DNA of 64,000 nt from Sphingomonadales bacterium. Its GTDB lineage: Bacteria > Pseudomonadota > Alphaproteobacteria > Sphingomonadales > Sphingomonadaceae. The notes under the pieces are model-generated. The model was not told where the DNA came from. It saw only the letters and a program-made list of their open reading frames with translations, and searched no databases. The stretch lies in contig SEFZ01000002.1 of NCBI GenBank assembly GCA_004173185.1, positions 1 to 64,000 on the forward strand. The letters are read 5' to 3'. Below, piece by piece: positions 56,469 through 63,831 of the stretch (position 1 is the stretch's first letter; the number at the start of each line of letters is the position of its first letter). Position numbers and translations under genes: made by a program.

Positions 56469-57817
56469 GCGGTGGCGAGCCTCTGCTTGCGCAAGGGACG
56501 CCACGAGGTTTCCTCGCGCTTGCGGGCACAATAGGTGTCGAGGCCGATCTGCGCGCCGATCAGCATGTAGATGAAGGGCTGGAAGGCGATGGCGATGAAG
56601 GTGCTGCCCAGCAGATAGATGATGTGGCCGTTCTGGAGCGCGGCGGCCAGCGGCGCGATCCATGCCTGATCGGGCTCGGGTTTCTTGTAGCGACGGCGCA
56701 GCACTTCCATGCGGAACAGGCCGATGACGTTGATCAGCAGCCAGAGGATCAGGCCCGGATACCCCTGTTCGCCGAGCATCTCGAAATAGGAGCTGTGATA
56801 GGCGCGGGCCTTGTCGATTTCCCAGCTGCGCTTGATGACCATATGGCCTTCGCCATCATCAACCATCGCGACCTTTTCGTAGCGGATCTGGTTTTGGCGA
56901 TAGGTCTCGAAGCCGCCGCCCATCGGGTGGTCTTTCACATAGTTCATCGTCCATTTCCAAACCTCGATACGGGTCGAGGCGGACGCATCGGCCTTATAGG
57001 TCTGGATCGTCTCCATCCGCTCGGTGAAGGCCGAGGGGAGGAACGGGATGGCGGCGATGCCCAGCGTGCCCAGCGCCGCCAGATAGACGATCGGTCGCTT
57101 GAAATCGCGGATCATCAGGATGGCGAGCAGCAGGATGCAGAGCAGCCCGGTGCGCGTCGAGGTGCCGACCGGGATCAGCAGGCAGGCGAAGACCAGGCAG
57201 TAGCAGAAGGTCTTCACCCGCCAGTCCGGCTTGAAGATCGTGCCGAATTTGGTGAACCACAGGATCAGCGGGATGATCGCGATCGCGACCATCGAGATGG
57301 TCGAGCCTTCATAAAGACCCGAATTATTGGTCACCATCAGGTTGAGCTCGCCATAGCCGCCGCCCGAGCCGACCGTCTTGATCCCGCCGACGATGATGAT
57401 CGACGAGGCCGACAGGACCATGAACAGCAACAGGCTCTCGATGCGCAATTTGGTGCGCAGCGTCAGCGGCAGGAAGGCAGCGAAGGCCAAAGCCTTCCAC
57501 ACCCATTCCCATTTGTCCCTGGCTTCCACCGGGAAATCGGCGTGGACCGTGGTGTAATAGCAATAGGCGATCAGCAGCACGATCAGCCCCTGGCGCGGGG
57601 CGACGCGGACGTCGCGTTTGTCGTCCACCGCGAGCCAGCCCATCACCGCCAGCCCCACCGCGATCATCGAGATCGGCACCGAATTGAGCAGGATATAGGT
57701 CAGCCGCTGGGGCGAGACGATATCGATATAGGCATAAGCCAGCACGAAGATGAACGGCCGGCGAAAGCCCGCCGCGAAGATTGCCGCGAGGAACGCGACA
57801 AAGACGAGATCACGCAT
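56465..57817 (-). CDS. Exosortase-A-associated O-glycosylation ligase/polymerase (TIGR03097-like)
   Basis: The protein has 450 residues from the ATG at 57817, which overlaps the stop of the 50-codon gene upstream. About 11 membrane helices are present. MRDLVFVAFLAAIFAAGFRRPFIFVLAYAYIDIVSPQRLTY at the N-terminus is characteristic of the TIGR03097 family of O-antigen-ligase-like proteins found with PEP-CTERM/exosortase A systems. A large periplasmic loop carries HPMGGGFETYRQNQ and YHSSYFEMLGEQGYPGLILWL, the Wzy/WaaL signature region. It probably polymerises or ligates an extracellular polysaccharide. Confidence 0.88.
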   Translation of the reverse strand: MRDLVFVAFLAAIFAAGFRRPFIFVLAYAYIDIVSPQRLTYILLNSVPISMIAVGLAVMGWLAVDDKRDVRVAPRQGLIVLLIAYCYYTTVHADFPVEARDKWEWVWKALAFAAFLPLTLRTKLRIESLLLFMVLSASSIIIVGGIKTVGSGGGYGELNLMVTNNSGLYEGSTISMVAIAIIPLILWFTKFGTIFKPDWRVKTFCYCLVFACLLIPVGTSTRTGLLCILLLAILMIRDFKRPIVYLAALGTLGIAAIPFLPSAFTERMETIQTYKADASASTRIEVWKWTMNYVKDHPMGGGFETYRQNQIRYEKVAMVDDGEGHMVIKRSWEIDKARAYHSSYFEMLGEQGYPGLILWLLINVIGLFRMEVLRRRYKKPEPDQAWIAPLAAALQNGHIIYLLGSTFIAIAFQPFIYMLIGAQIGLDTYCARKREETSWRPLRKQRLATA

Positions 57818-57962
57818 CGGGCTTGCCCCAGCGCTTCTTCTTCGGATTTTCGGCATCGTCCCGAGGGCTCGGTTCGACGTCCAGGTCATTCCGGCGCAGC
57901 AACATGAACGCCGTGAGCAGCATCAGCCCGTGCGAGATCGCAAGCGATAGATTGTCGATCAT
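57810..57962 (-). CDS. Small membrane protein (50 aa) preceding the O-ligase
   Basis: A 50-residue reading frame from the ATG at 57962. It has one hydrophobic helix near the N-terminus (LSLAISHGLMLLTAFMLL) and a charged tail with KKKRWGKPDA. Its last 8 bases overlap the start of the O-glycosylation ligase, the pattern of translational coupling, and base composition matches coding sequence of the neighbours. The family is unknown; the position suggests a partner or regulator of the polymer ligase. It is short, so it could be chance, but the overlap and topology argue for it. Confidence 0.6.
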   Translation of the reverse strand: MIDNLSLAISHGLMLLTAFMLLRRNDLDVEPSPRDDAENPKKKRWGKPDA

Positions 57963-58046
57963 GCCGGCCCGAACGCTCCCTTCTATCCCGCGTGTACGCG
58001 CAGGCAGTTGACGCGCCGTTAAGGGCTATCGTGGCAAGGAAACGCC

Positions 58047-59288
58047 ATGCGCATCCTCCACATTCTCGACCACGGACTGCCGCTGCACAGCGGCTACACC
58101 TTTCGGACGCGTGCCCTGCTCAAGGCGCAGATCGCGCGCGGCTGGGACGTCGCGGCGGTCACTGGGCCGCGGCATGGCGACTATGCCGCCGACGACGAAG
58201 TGATCGACGGGCTGCAATTCTATCGCACGCCGCCGGTCAATTCCTCGCTGCCGGTGATCGGCGAATGGCGCGAAGTGAACCGCTTTGCCCAGCGCATCCG
58301 AACCGTCGCCAAGGCGTTCAAGCCCGACATCCTGCATGCCCATTCGCCCGTGCTCGATGCGATGGCGGGGCAGCGCGCGGCGGACAGCCTCAAGCTGCCC
58401 TTCGTCTATGAGATACGCGCTTTCTGGGAGGATGCGGCGGTCGGCAACGGCACCGGGACCGAGGGCAATTGGAAGTATAATCTGACCCGCGCGCTGGAAA
58501 CGCGCGCGGTGAAGCGCGCCGATGCGGTGGCGGTGATCTGCGAAGGATTGCGCTGCGATCTGGTTCGCCGGGGCGTGGATCCGGGCAAGATCTTCGTCTC
58601 GCCCAACGGCGTCGATCTCAACGTGTTTGGCGAGCCGCTGGATTATGATCAGGTGCTGGGCCGGGCGCTGGGCGTCGAGGGTGGCGAGACCATCGGCTTT
58701 ATCGGCAGCTTTTACGATTATGAGGGGCTCGACGTGCTGATCGACGCGATGCCCGAACTGGTTCGGCTGCGTCCCTCGATGCATCTGGTGCTGGTCGGCG
58801 GCGGGCCGTGCGAGGAAGCGCTGCGGGCGCAGGCGGCAGCATCGCCGGCAGCCGAGCGCATCAAGTTCATCGGACGCGTGCCGCATCATGAAGTCGATCG
58901 CTATTACAGCCTGATCGACGTGCTGGTATATCCGCGCAAGAAGATGCGGCTGACCGATCTGGTGACGCCGCTGAAGCCGCTGGAAGCGATGGCGCAGCGC
59001 AAGCTGGTGGCCGCATCCGATGTGGGTGGGCACCGCGAGCTGATCCGCGACGGCGATACCGGCACGCTGTTCAAGCCCGACGATCCCAAGGCATTGGCGC
59101 ATTCGGTGGCGGGCGTTTTCGGCGATTACGACCATTGGGATGCGCGCCGCGCCCGTGCGCGCGCGTTCGTCGAGGCCGAACGAAATTGGTCGATCAACGT
59201 CGCGCGTTATGATTCTGTTTACCAAAAACTCGCAATGTCGGCCGGCAAGAAACCCGCATGGTCAAACAGGATAGTCGCAAAGGCATGA
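58047..59288 (+). CDS. Exosortase-A-associated glycosyltransferase (TIGR04063-like, GT4)
   Basis: A 413-residue family 4 glycosyltransferase. The N-terminal MRILHILDHGLPLHSGYTFRTRALL is the characteristic start of TIGR04063 proteins, and the C-terminal GT4 domain has the donor-binding ETIGFIGSFYDYEGLDVL, IKFIGRVPHHEV and PLKPLEAMAQRKLVAASDVGGHRELI (EX7E motif). It should add a sugar to a membrane-linked polysaccharide precursor on the cytoplasmic face. It is divergent from the O-ligase and overlaps the next gene (ATGA). Confidence 0.9.
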   Translation: MRILHILDHGLPLHSGYTFRTRALLKAQIARGWDVAAVTGPRHGDYAADDEVIDGLQFYRTPPVNSSLPVIGEWREVNRFAQRIRTVAKAFKPDILHAHSPVLDAMAGQRAADSLKLPFVYEIRAFWEDAAVGNGTGTEGNWKYNLTRALETRAVKRADAVAVICEGLRCDLVRRGVDPGKIFVSPNGVDLNVFGEPLDYDQVLGRALGVEGGETIGFIGSFYDYEGLDVLIDAMPELVRLRPSMHLVLVGGGPCEEALRAQAAASPAAERIKFIGRVPHHEVDRYYSLIDVLVYPRKKMRLTDLVTPLKPLEAMAQRKLVAASDVGGHRELIRDGDTGTLFKPDDPKALAHSVAGVFGDYDHWDARRARARAFVEAERNWSINVARYDSVYQKLAMSAGKKPAWSNRIVAKA

Positions 59289-60157
59289 ATTTGCCGCTCG
59301 CCCCTCTGGCAGCAGCCCTTCTCGGAGGCGTGGCAGCGCTTGGCGTCATCGCCATGCCGGTGCCCGTGCTCGAGTCGCTGGTGATGGATTCGGGCATTGC
59401 CGCCGTCGTGCTGGCCGCCGAGCCGCCTCTGGGCCTGACCGCGCGACTGTTGCTCGCGGGTGGAATGGGCGCAATCGCTGCGATCCTGGGCTGGTTCATG
59501 GCATTCGTGCTGATCGGCACGCGCGGGATCAGCCTTGGCAAAACCGCCGAGACCAGTGCGCCGCACATGCCGGTCATCCGCCGCGCCGACGCCCATCCCG
59601 ATGCACCGCCGCGCGAACCGCTATTGGCGACTCGCGATCTGGGCACGCCTTTCCTTGAAGTGCGCGCGCCAGGGGCTGCCGAGCCAGTCGAAATGGCTCC
59701 GCCGATGGAACTTGCCGAGCCGATCATCGCACCCCGGCCAATGGCGGTTCAGCCGCTGGCCGAACAATCGCTGCCGCATGATTTCAACCAGCCGCTGGCC
59801 GCGTTCGATCCCGACGCGATCCCGCAATCGCCGCGCCCCAAGCCGGTCCCGCTCGCGCCGCTCCGCCGCGAGCCGCGCCCGTCGGTGTTCGACGAGACCG
59901 AGCGGTTCGAAGTTTTCGAACTGACCCCGCCCGTGCGCCCCAAGCCGGCACCCGTGCCGGTGATGATCGCACCCGCCGAGCCGATTGCGCGTCCCGAGAC
60001 TGATGCTTCGGTGCATGCTCTGCTGGAGCGGCTCGAACGCGGCGTGATCCGCAAGGGGCTGGCGAGCGGCATGGAAACCGAATCGCGTCCGCGCGATGCC
60101 GAGCGCGGGCTTGAAGATGCGCTGGTGACGTTGCGCAATCTGGCGCGCCGCGCCTAA
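59285..60157 (+). CDS. Hypothetical membrane protein with proline-rich cytoplasmic region
   Basis: The protein has 290 residues from the ATG at 59285, overlapping the glycosyltransferase stop. Two hydrophobic regions at the N-terminus (about residues 7-50 and 58-82) are followed by a long disordered stretch rich in Pro, Glu and Ala (about 95-230), and a short conserved-looking C-terminal helix (SVHALLERLERGVIRKGLA). No enzymatic motif is visible. The coupling with a polysaccharide glycosyltransferase suggests a scaffold or regulator of the same system, but this is guesswork. Confidence 0.68.
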   Translation: MNLPLAPLAAALLGGVAALGVIAMPVPVLESLVMDSGIAAVVLAAEPPLGLTARLLLAGGMGAIAAILGWFMAFVLIGTRGISLGKTAETSAPHMPVIRRADAHPDAPPREPLLATRDLGTPFLEVRAPGAAEPVEMAPPMELAEPIIAPRPMAVQPLAEQSLPHDFNQPLAAFDPDAIPQSPRPKPVPLAPLRREPRPSVFDETERFEVFELTPPVRPKPAPVPVMIAPAEPIARPETDASVHALLERLERGVIRKGLASGMETESRPRDAERGLEDALVTLRNLARRA

Positions 60158-60167
60158 ACCCATCTCT

Positions 60168-60194
60168 GTCTCCCCGGAACAAGTCCGCGGTGAC
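60168..60194. repeat. Degenerate GTCATCC-family palindrome
   Basis: GTCTCCCCGG (60168-60177) and CCGCGGTGAC (60185-60194) form an imperfect stem around AACAAGT between convergent genes. It resembles the family at 26.9 kb but with mismatches. Confidence 0.5.
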
Positions 60195-60202
60195 AATTAA
60201 TG

Positions 60203-60517
60203 CTAACGCTCCTCCACTGTCAGGATTTCGATGCTGGCCGAGACGGTATCGCCGTCGCGGGAAACGTGCATCACCTTGAGATCGGCGACGAGATGGCCGC
60301 GCAATGCGAATTCGGCTTCGGGCAGGGCGGCTAGCCATGCGTCCAGTTGCGGCGATCGGGTGCCGACGAGCGTGAGCGCATGCTGCGCGCCGACAAAGGT
60401 GGCGCTCGCCCAGCGCTGAACTTCCCATTTCGGCAGGGTCACCGCGCAGCCTGCCGCGTCCGCACCGGCGAGCAGCGCGCGCTCCAGCAAGGTTGCTGCA
60501 TCGGGGCCACGGCTCAT
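60203..60517 (-). CDS. Hypothetical protein co-translated with a small HTH protein
   Basis: A 104-residue soluble protein, LERALLAGADAAGCAVTLPKWEVQRWASATFVGAQH at the start and a beta-rich remainder (FALRGHLVADLKVMHVSRDG, TVSASIEILTV). I do not recognise it. Its ATG overlaps the stop of the upstream 63-residue HTH-like protein by 4 bases, so both are made from one message under the divergent repressor operator. Confidence 0.65.
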   Translation of the reverse strand: MSRGPDAATLLERALLAGADAAGCAVTLPKWEVQRWASATFVGAQHALTLVGTRSPQLDAWLAALPEAEFALRGHLVADLKVMHVSRDGDTVSASIEILTVEER

Positions 60518-60705
60518 TGCTCGGACTCGGCGAGGGCAGATTTGGCGATGAACGCTTCGATCCGCGCGGCCATTGCCTCGCCCGGTTCGCGGCCCCGCCG
60601 CAGATCATGGACCAGCCGCGGATCGCGCACCGCCAGCCTCCCGAATTTGGTGGGCGGCATCTGGGTCCGCTTCAGGAATTTCTCGATCTTCCAATGCACC
60701 GACAT
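60514..60705 (-). CDS. Small HTH/phage-repressor-like protein (63 aa)
   Basis: From the ATG at 60705, with AGGAG 8 bases upstream, the protein has 63 residues. It contains KIEKFLKRTQMPPTKFGRLAV followed by DPRLVHDLRRGREPGEAMAARIEAFI, a pattern common to short alphaproteobacterial proteins that carry a single helix-turn-helix-like unit (FGxxAxxDPRLVxDLRRGRxP). DNA binding is plausible. It is divergent from an S24 repressor-like gene with a shared palindromic operator, so it belongs to a small regulatory cassette. Confidence 0.75.
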   Translation of the reverse strand: MSVHWKIEKFLKRTQMPPTKFGRLAVRDPRLVHDLRRGREPGEAMAARIEAFIAKSALAESEQ

Positions 60706-60752
60706 TGCCTCTGCTCCTCGATTCGCGTGTCGATGATCATGATTTGTTCTCA

Positions 60753-60772
60753 TTTCCTACTTGTCTAGGAAA
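60753..60772. promoter_or_regulatory. Palindromic operator between the HTH gene and the S24 repressor gene
   Basis: TTTCCTA (60753-60759) and TAGGAAA (60766-60772) form a perfect 7-bp inverted repeat with a 6-base spacer; a third half-site, TTCCTA, follows at 60774-60779. It lies in the divergent gap, 24 bases before the S24 repressor start, where an autoregulated repressor would be expected to bind. Confidence 0.7.
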
Positions 60773-60795
60773 ATTCCTACGGCTATGGACCAATT

Positions 60796-61413
60796 GTGGA
60801 ACCGGATGCGCAAAGAGCGGCCCTTGCGGGGCTGATGGACGGGCAGGGGCGAAGCTTTGCGGAGCTGTCGCGCGTGATCGGGCGCAACGCGGCGTATCTG
60901 CAGCAATATCTGAAGCGCGGGACGCCGCGCGTCTTGGCCGAGGCGGATCGGGGGAAGCTCGCGCGCTATATGGGCGTGCCCGAGGCGGCGCTGGGCGGGC
61001 ATGCGGCGGCGGACAATGTGGTGGAGATAGCGCGGATCGACGTGCGGGCATCGGCGGGGCCGGGCGGTCTGGTGGACAATGAGGCGCGGCGGCAGCCGGG
61101 GATGTTCCCGCCCGCCATGCTACGCCAATTGGGCGTGCGGCCGGGCGCGGCTTCGATGATCGCGGTGCGGGGCGATTCGATGTCGCCGCTGCTGGAGGAT
61201 GGCGACGAAATTCTGGTCGATGGCGATCAGCGCACGGTGCGCGGGCGCGGCGGCGTGTTCGTGCTGCGGCTCGATGGCGAATTGATGGTCAAGCGCCTGC
61301 GGCCCGCGCTGGGCGGGATCGAAGTGGTGAGCGACAATCCGGACTATCCGGTGCGCTTTGTTCGCGAGGTTGAGGTGTTGGGCCGGGTGGCCTGGCTGGG
61401 GCGGGCTTTGTAG
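60796..61413 (+). CDS. S24-family (LexA/CI-like) HTH repressor
   Basis: A 205-residue protein starting with GTG at 60796. An N-terminal helical DNA-binding-like region (FAELSRVIGRNAAYLQQYLKRGTP, residues 20-43) is joined to a C-terminal S24 domain. The serine nucleophile is in VRGDSMSPLLEDGDEILVD (about residue 130) and the lysine is in GELMVKRLRP (about 168), the Ser-Lys dyad of self-cleaving repressors. It is likely to respond to DNA damage or stress by self-cleavage. There is no phage gene nearby, so it may be domesticated. Confidence 0.88.
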   Translation: MEPDAQRAALAGLMDGQGRSFAELSRVIGRNAAYLQQYLKRGTPRVLAEADRGKLARYMGVPEAALGGHAAADNVVEIARIDVRASAGPGGLVDNEARRQPGMFPPAMLRQLGVRPGAASMIAVRGDSMSPLLEDGDEILVDGDQRTVRGRGGVFVLRLDGELMVKRLRPALGGIEVVSDNPDYPVRFVREVEVLGRVAWLGRAL

Positions 61414-61417
61414 CTAT

Positions 61418-61447
61418 TCGTCATCGCGGCGTTTGCCGGGGTGACGG
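61418..61447. repeat. GTCATCC-family palindrome
   Basis: TCGTCATCGCGGC (61418-61430) pairs, with mismatches, with GCCGGGGTGACGG (61435-61447) between convergent genes. It is one of about six copies of this palindrome family in the window and can serve as the shared transcript end. Confidence 0.7.
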
Positions 61448-61456
61448 CTGGAAAGC

Positions 61457-61633
61457 TCAGCGCTTGCGGCGATCCACGAGCCACACGATCAGCAAAGCGG
61501 CGAGTCCGACGCCGAGGCCGACCACAAAACCGACCGAGGGTTGGCCCTTTACGACGCCGACAAGGACGCCGACGAGCAGGGATATGGCGAGGATGGAGCC
61601 ACCGGCCATGGGGTTGCGTGATGCGTTTGCCAT
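61457..61633 (-). CDS. Small two-helix membrane protein (58 aa)
   Basis: A 58-residue frame from the ATG at 61633. Two hydrophobic helices (GSILAISLLVGVLVGVV and GFVVGLGVGLAALLIVWLV) are linked by a short KGQPS loop, and the tail is DRRKR. The positive tail and length suggest an inner-membrane protein with both ends in the cytoplasm. The family is unknown, and the protein is too short for many gene finders. It is convergent with the S24 repressor gene across a palindrome. Confidence 0.72.
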   Translation of the reverse strand: MANASRNPMAGGSILAISLLVGVLVGVVKGQPSVGFVVGLGVGLAALLIVWLVDRRKR

Positions 61634-61756
61634 TTCGCGCCTTTGCCACGCCCGCGCGACTTACTCAATCGTGCCGCCGCGCGACAATTGATGGTTTAGA
61701 TTTGCTTCACCTTGTTGCTCCGCGAAGGCTTCAGCTTCTTGTGCGATTTTGTGCAG

Positions 61757-62002
61757 ATGGACTTCTTCGAATCCCGCGTTGCAAGCGCCGCGCCTCCGCT
61801 GCCCTATCTCGCCGACGCGCTTCAGGTGGCGGACGCGACTCAGCTGATCGCCAATTTCGGCGAGAATGCCGGTTGCGAAGCGGCGGCGCGCGCGGAGCAT
61901 TACCGGGATCTCGGCAACGCCATCAATTTCTGCCGCTGGCGCCAGATCGAGCGGCTGATCGTATTGCTCTCGATCGGCCGTGCAATCGGGACAGTGCATT
62001 AA
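61757..62002 (+). CDS. Hypothetical small protein
   Basis: An 81-residue protein from the ATG at 61757; a start 45 bases upstream is possible but adds a non-conserved-looking stretch. It is mostly helical: YLADALQVADATQLIANFGE, CEAAARAEHYRDLGNAINF, and a hydrophobic end (IERLIVLLSIGRAIGTVH). I do not recognise it. It precedes the SLC13 permease by 59 bases on the same strand. Confidence 0.6.
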   Translation: MDFFESRVASAAPPLPYLADALQVADATQLIANFGENAGCEAAARAEHYRDLGNAINFCRWRQIERLIVLLSIGRAIGTVH

Positions 62003-62061
62003 GGCACGGACCCGAAACCATCCTTGCGAGTTAGAAGCTTAGCTCCACTCGCGAGGCCGGA

Positions 62062-63831
62062 TTGACCCTTCCCCAAATGCTTTCCGTCGGCGTCCTTGTC
62101 GGCATGATGTTGCTCTTCATCTGGGGGAGATTGCGTTACGATCTGGTCGCAGTGATCGCCTTGCTCGCGGCGCTGGCGGTGGGGGTGGTCAGCCCCAAGG
62201 AAGCGTTCACCGGCTTCTCCGACGATATCGTGATTATCGTCGCTTCCGCATTGGTGCTTTCGGGCGCGGTGCAGCGATCGGGGATTATCGAAAGCGCGAT
62301 GCTGCTGCTCCAGAAGCGCGTGACCCGCATCCGCTCGCAATTGCTGCTGCTGTGCGCCAGCGTTGGCTTTGCCTCTGCATTGGTCAAGAATATCGGCGCG
62401 CTGGCGATGATGATGCCGGTCGCGTTCCAGATGGCCAAGAAATCGAACGCGCAGCCCGCAGTGTTCCTGATGCCGATGGCGTTCGCATCGTTGCTGGGCG
62501 GGCTGATCACGCTGATCGGCACCTCGCCCAACATCATCGTGAGCCGCGTGCGCGAGGAGATGACCGGCCAGCCGTTCGGCATGTTCGATTATGCACCGGT
62601 GGGGCTGACGCTGACCGTGATCGGGCTGATCTTCCTGCGCTTCGGCTATCGGCTGATCCCGCGCAATCGCCGCTCGGCAGCGACGCTGGGCGAAGCGCTC
62701 GACATCAAGGATTACACCACCGAGGCCGCGATTTCCGCGAACTCGCCAGCGCGCGACGAGACCATCGCCAAATTCCAGCATCGCTATGACGATGAGGTGA
62801 AGGTCACGGCGATGCTGCGCAACGGCGCGCGCAGCCGTCCGCACGCCAACACCAAGCTGCGCGAGGGCGATGTGTTGATCCTCGAAGGCGCGCCCGATGC
62901 GCTCGAGCGGGCAATCGCGGGCGATATGCTCGAACTCGAAGGCCAGCACCGCGCCAGCCCGGAAGGGTCGAGCGGCGAAGTCGGCGTGATCGAAGCGGTG
63001 ATTGGCGCCGAATCGACGCTGCGCGGGCGCACGGCGGGGCGGCTGGGGCTGCACGAACGCTATGGCATCAATCTGCTGGCGGTCTCGCGCGCCGGATCGC
63101 GGATCGATCGGCGGCTGGCCAATACCGTGCTCAAGCCCGGCGACGTGATTGTGTTGCAAGGGCCGATCGACGTCATGTTCGAGCGGCTGAGCGAGCTTGG
63201 TTGCCTGCCGCTTGCCGAGCGTTCCTTGCGGCTGGGCAGCGCACGCAAGGGCCTGATCCCGGTGATCGCGTTGGGCGTGGCAATGGCGGCAACGGCGATG
63301 GGCTATGTGCCGGTCGCGGTGGCGTTTTTCGCGGCGGCGGGGGTGGTGGTGATCAGCGGCGCGCTGCCGGTGCGCGAGGCCTATGGCTATGTCGAATGGC
63401 CGATCCTGATCATGCTCGGTGCGCTGATCCCGGTCAGCGACTCGCTGCGCACCACGGGCACGACCGATCTGATCGGCGAGCATCTCTCGGCTTTCGCATC
63501 GGTGCTGCCGCCCTGGGGCGCGGTGGCGGTGATCCTTGCGGCGGCGATGGCAGTGACGCCGTTCCTCAACAATGCAGCGACGGTGCTGGTGATGGCGCCG
63601 ATCGCCGCGACCTTCGCGACCGGGCTTGGCTATCGGCCCGAGGCGTTCCTGATGGCGACCGCAGTGGGCGCGGGCTGCGATTTCCTCACCCCGATCGGCC
63701 ACCAGTGCAACACGCTGGTGATGGGGCCGGGGGGCTATAAGTTCGGCGACTATGCGCGGCTCGGAGCCCCCTTGTCGTTGATCGTGCTGGTGGTAGGAAC
63801 GCCGCTCATCTTGTGGGTATGGCCGGTATGA
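62062..63831 (+). CDS. SLC13-family permease with two TrkA-C domains
   Basis: The protein has 589 residues. It starts with TTG at 62062, with GAGG 5 bases upstream; ATG at 62077 would remove 5 residues and has no ribosome-binding site. Two blocks of membrane helices (about residues 5-200 and 395-585) flank a cytoplasmic region with two TrkA-C/RCK-C-like domains (KVTAMLRNGARSRPHANTKLREGDVLILEG and the INLLAVSRAGSR copy). Conserved LIGTSPNIIVSRV and FLNNAATVLVMAP match DASS transporters. Substrates of this subgroup are inorganic anions such as sulfate or dicarboxylates; not resolvable here. Confidence 0.88.
   Translation: MTLPQMLSVGVLVGMMLLFIWGRLRYDLVAVIALLAALAVGVVSPKEAFTGFSDDIVIIVASALVLSGAVQRSGIIESAMLLLQKRVTRIRSQLLLLCASVGFASALVKNIGALAMMMPVAFQMAKKSNAQPAVFLMPMAFASLLGGLITLIGTSPNIIVSRVREEMTGQPFGMFDYAPVGLTLTVIGLIFLRFGYRLIPRNRRSAATLGEALDIKDYTTEAAISANSPARDETIAKFQHRYDDEVKVTAMLRNGARSRPHANTKLREGDVLILEGAPDALERAIAGDMLELEGQHRASPEGSSGEVGVIEAVIGAESTLRGRTAGRLGLHERYGINLLAVSRAGSRIDRRLANTVLKPGDVIVLQGPIDVMFERLSELGCLPLAERSLRLGSARKGLIPVIALGVAMAATAMGYVPVAVAFFAAAGVVVISGALPVREAYGYVEWPILIMLGALIPVSDSLRTTGTTDLIGEHLSAFASVLPPWGAVAVILAAAMAVTPFLNNAATVLVMAPIAATFATGLGYRPEAFLMATAVGAGCDFLTPIGHQCNTLVMGPGGYKFGDYARLGAPLSLIVLVVGTPLILWVWPV

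Noticed and set aside
60203..61413. Prophage.
   Set aside because: A repressor pair is present but no integrase, structural, lysis or replication gene is found on either side; neighbours are ordinary chromosomal genes.
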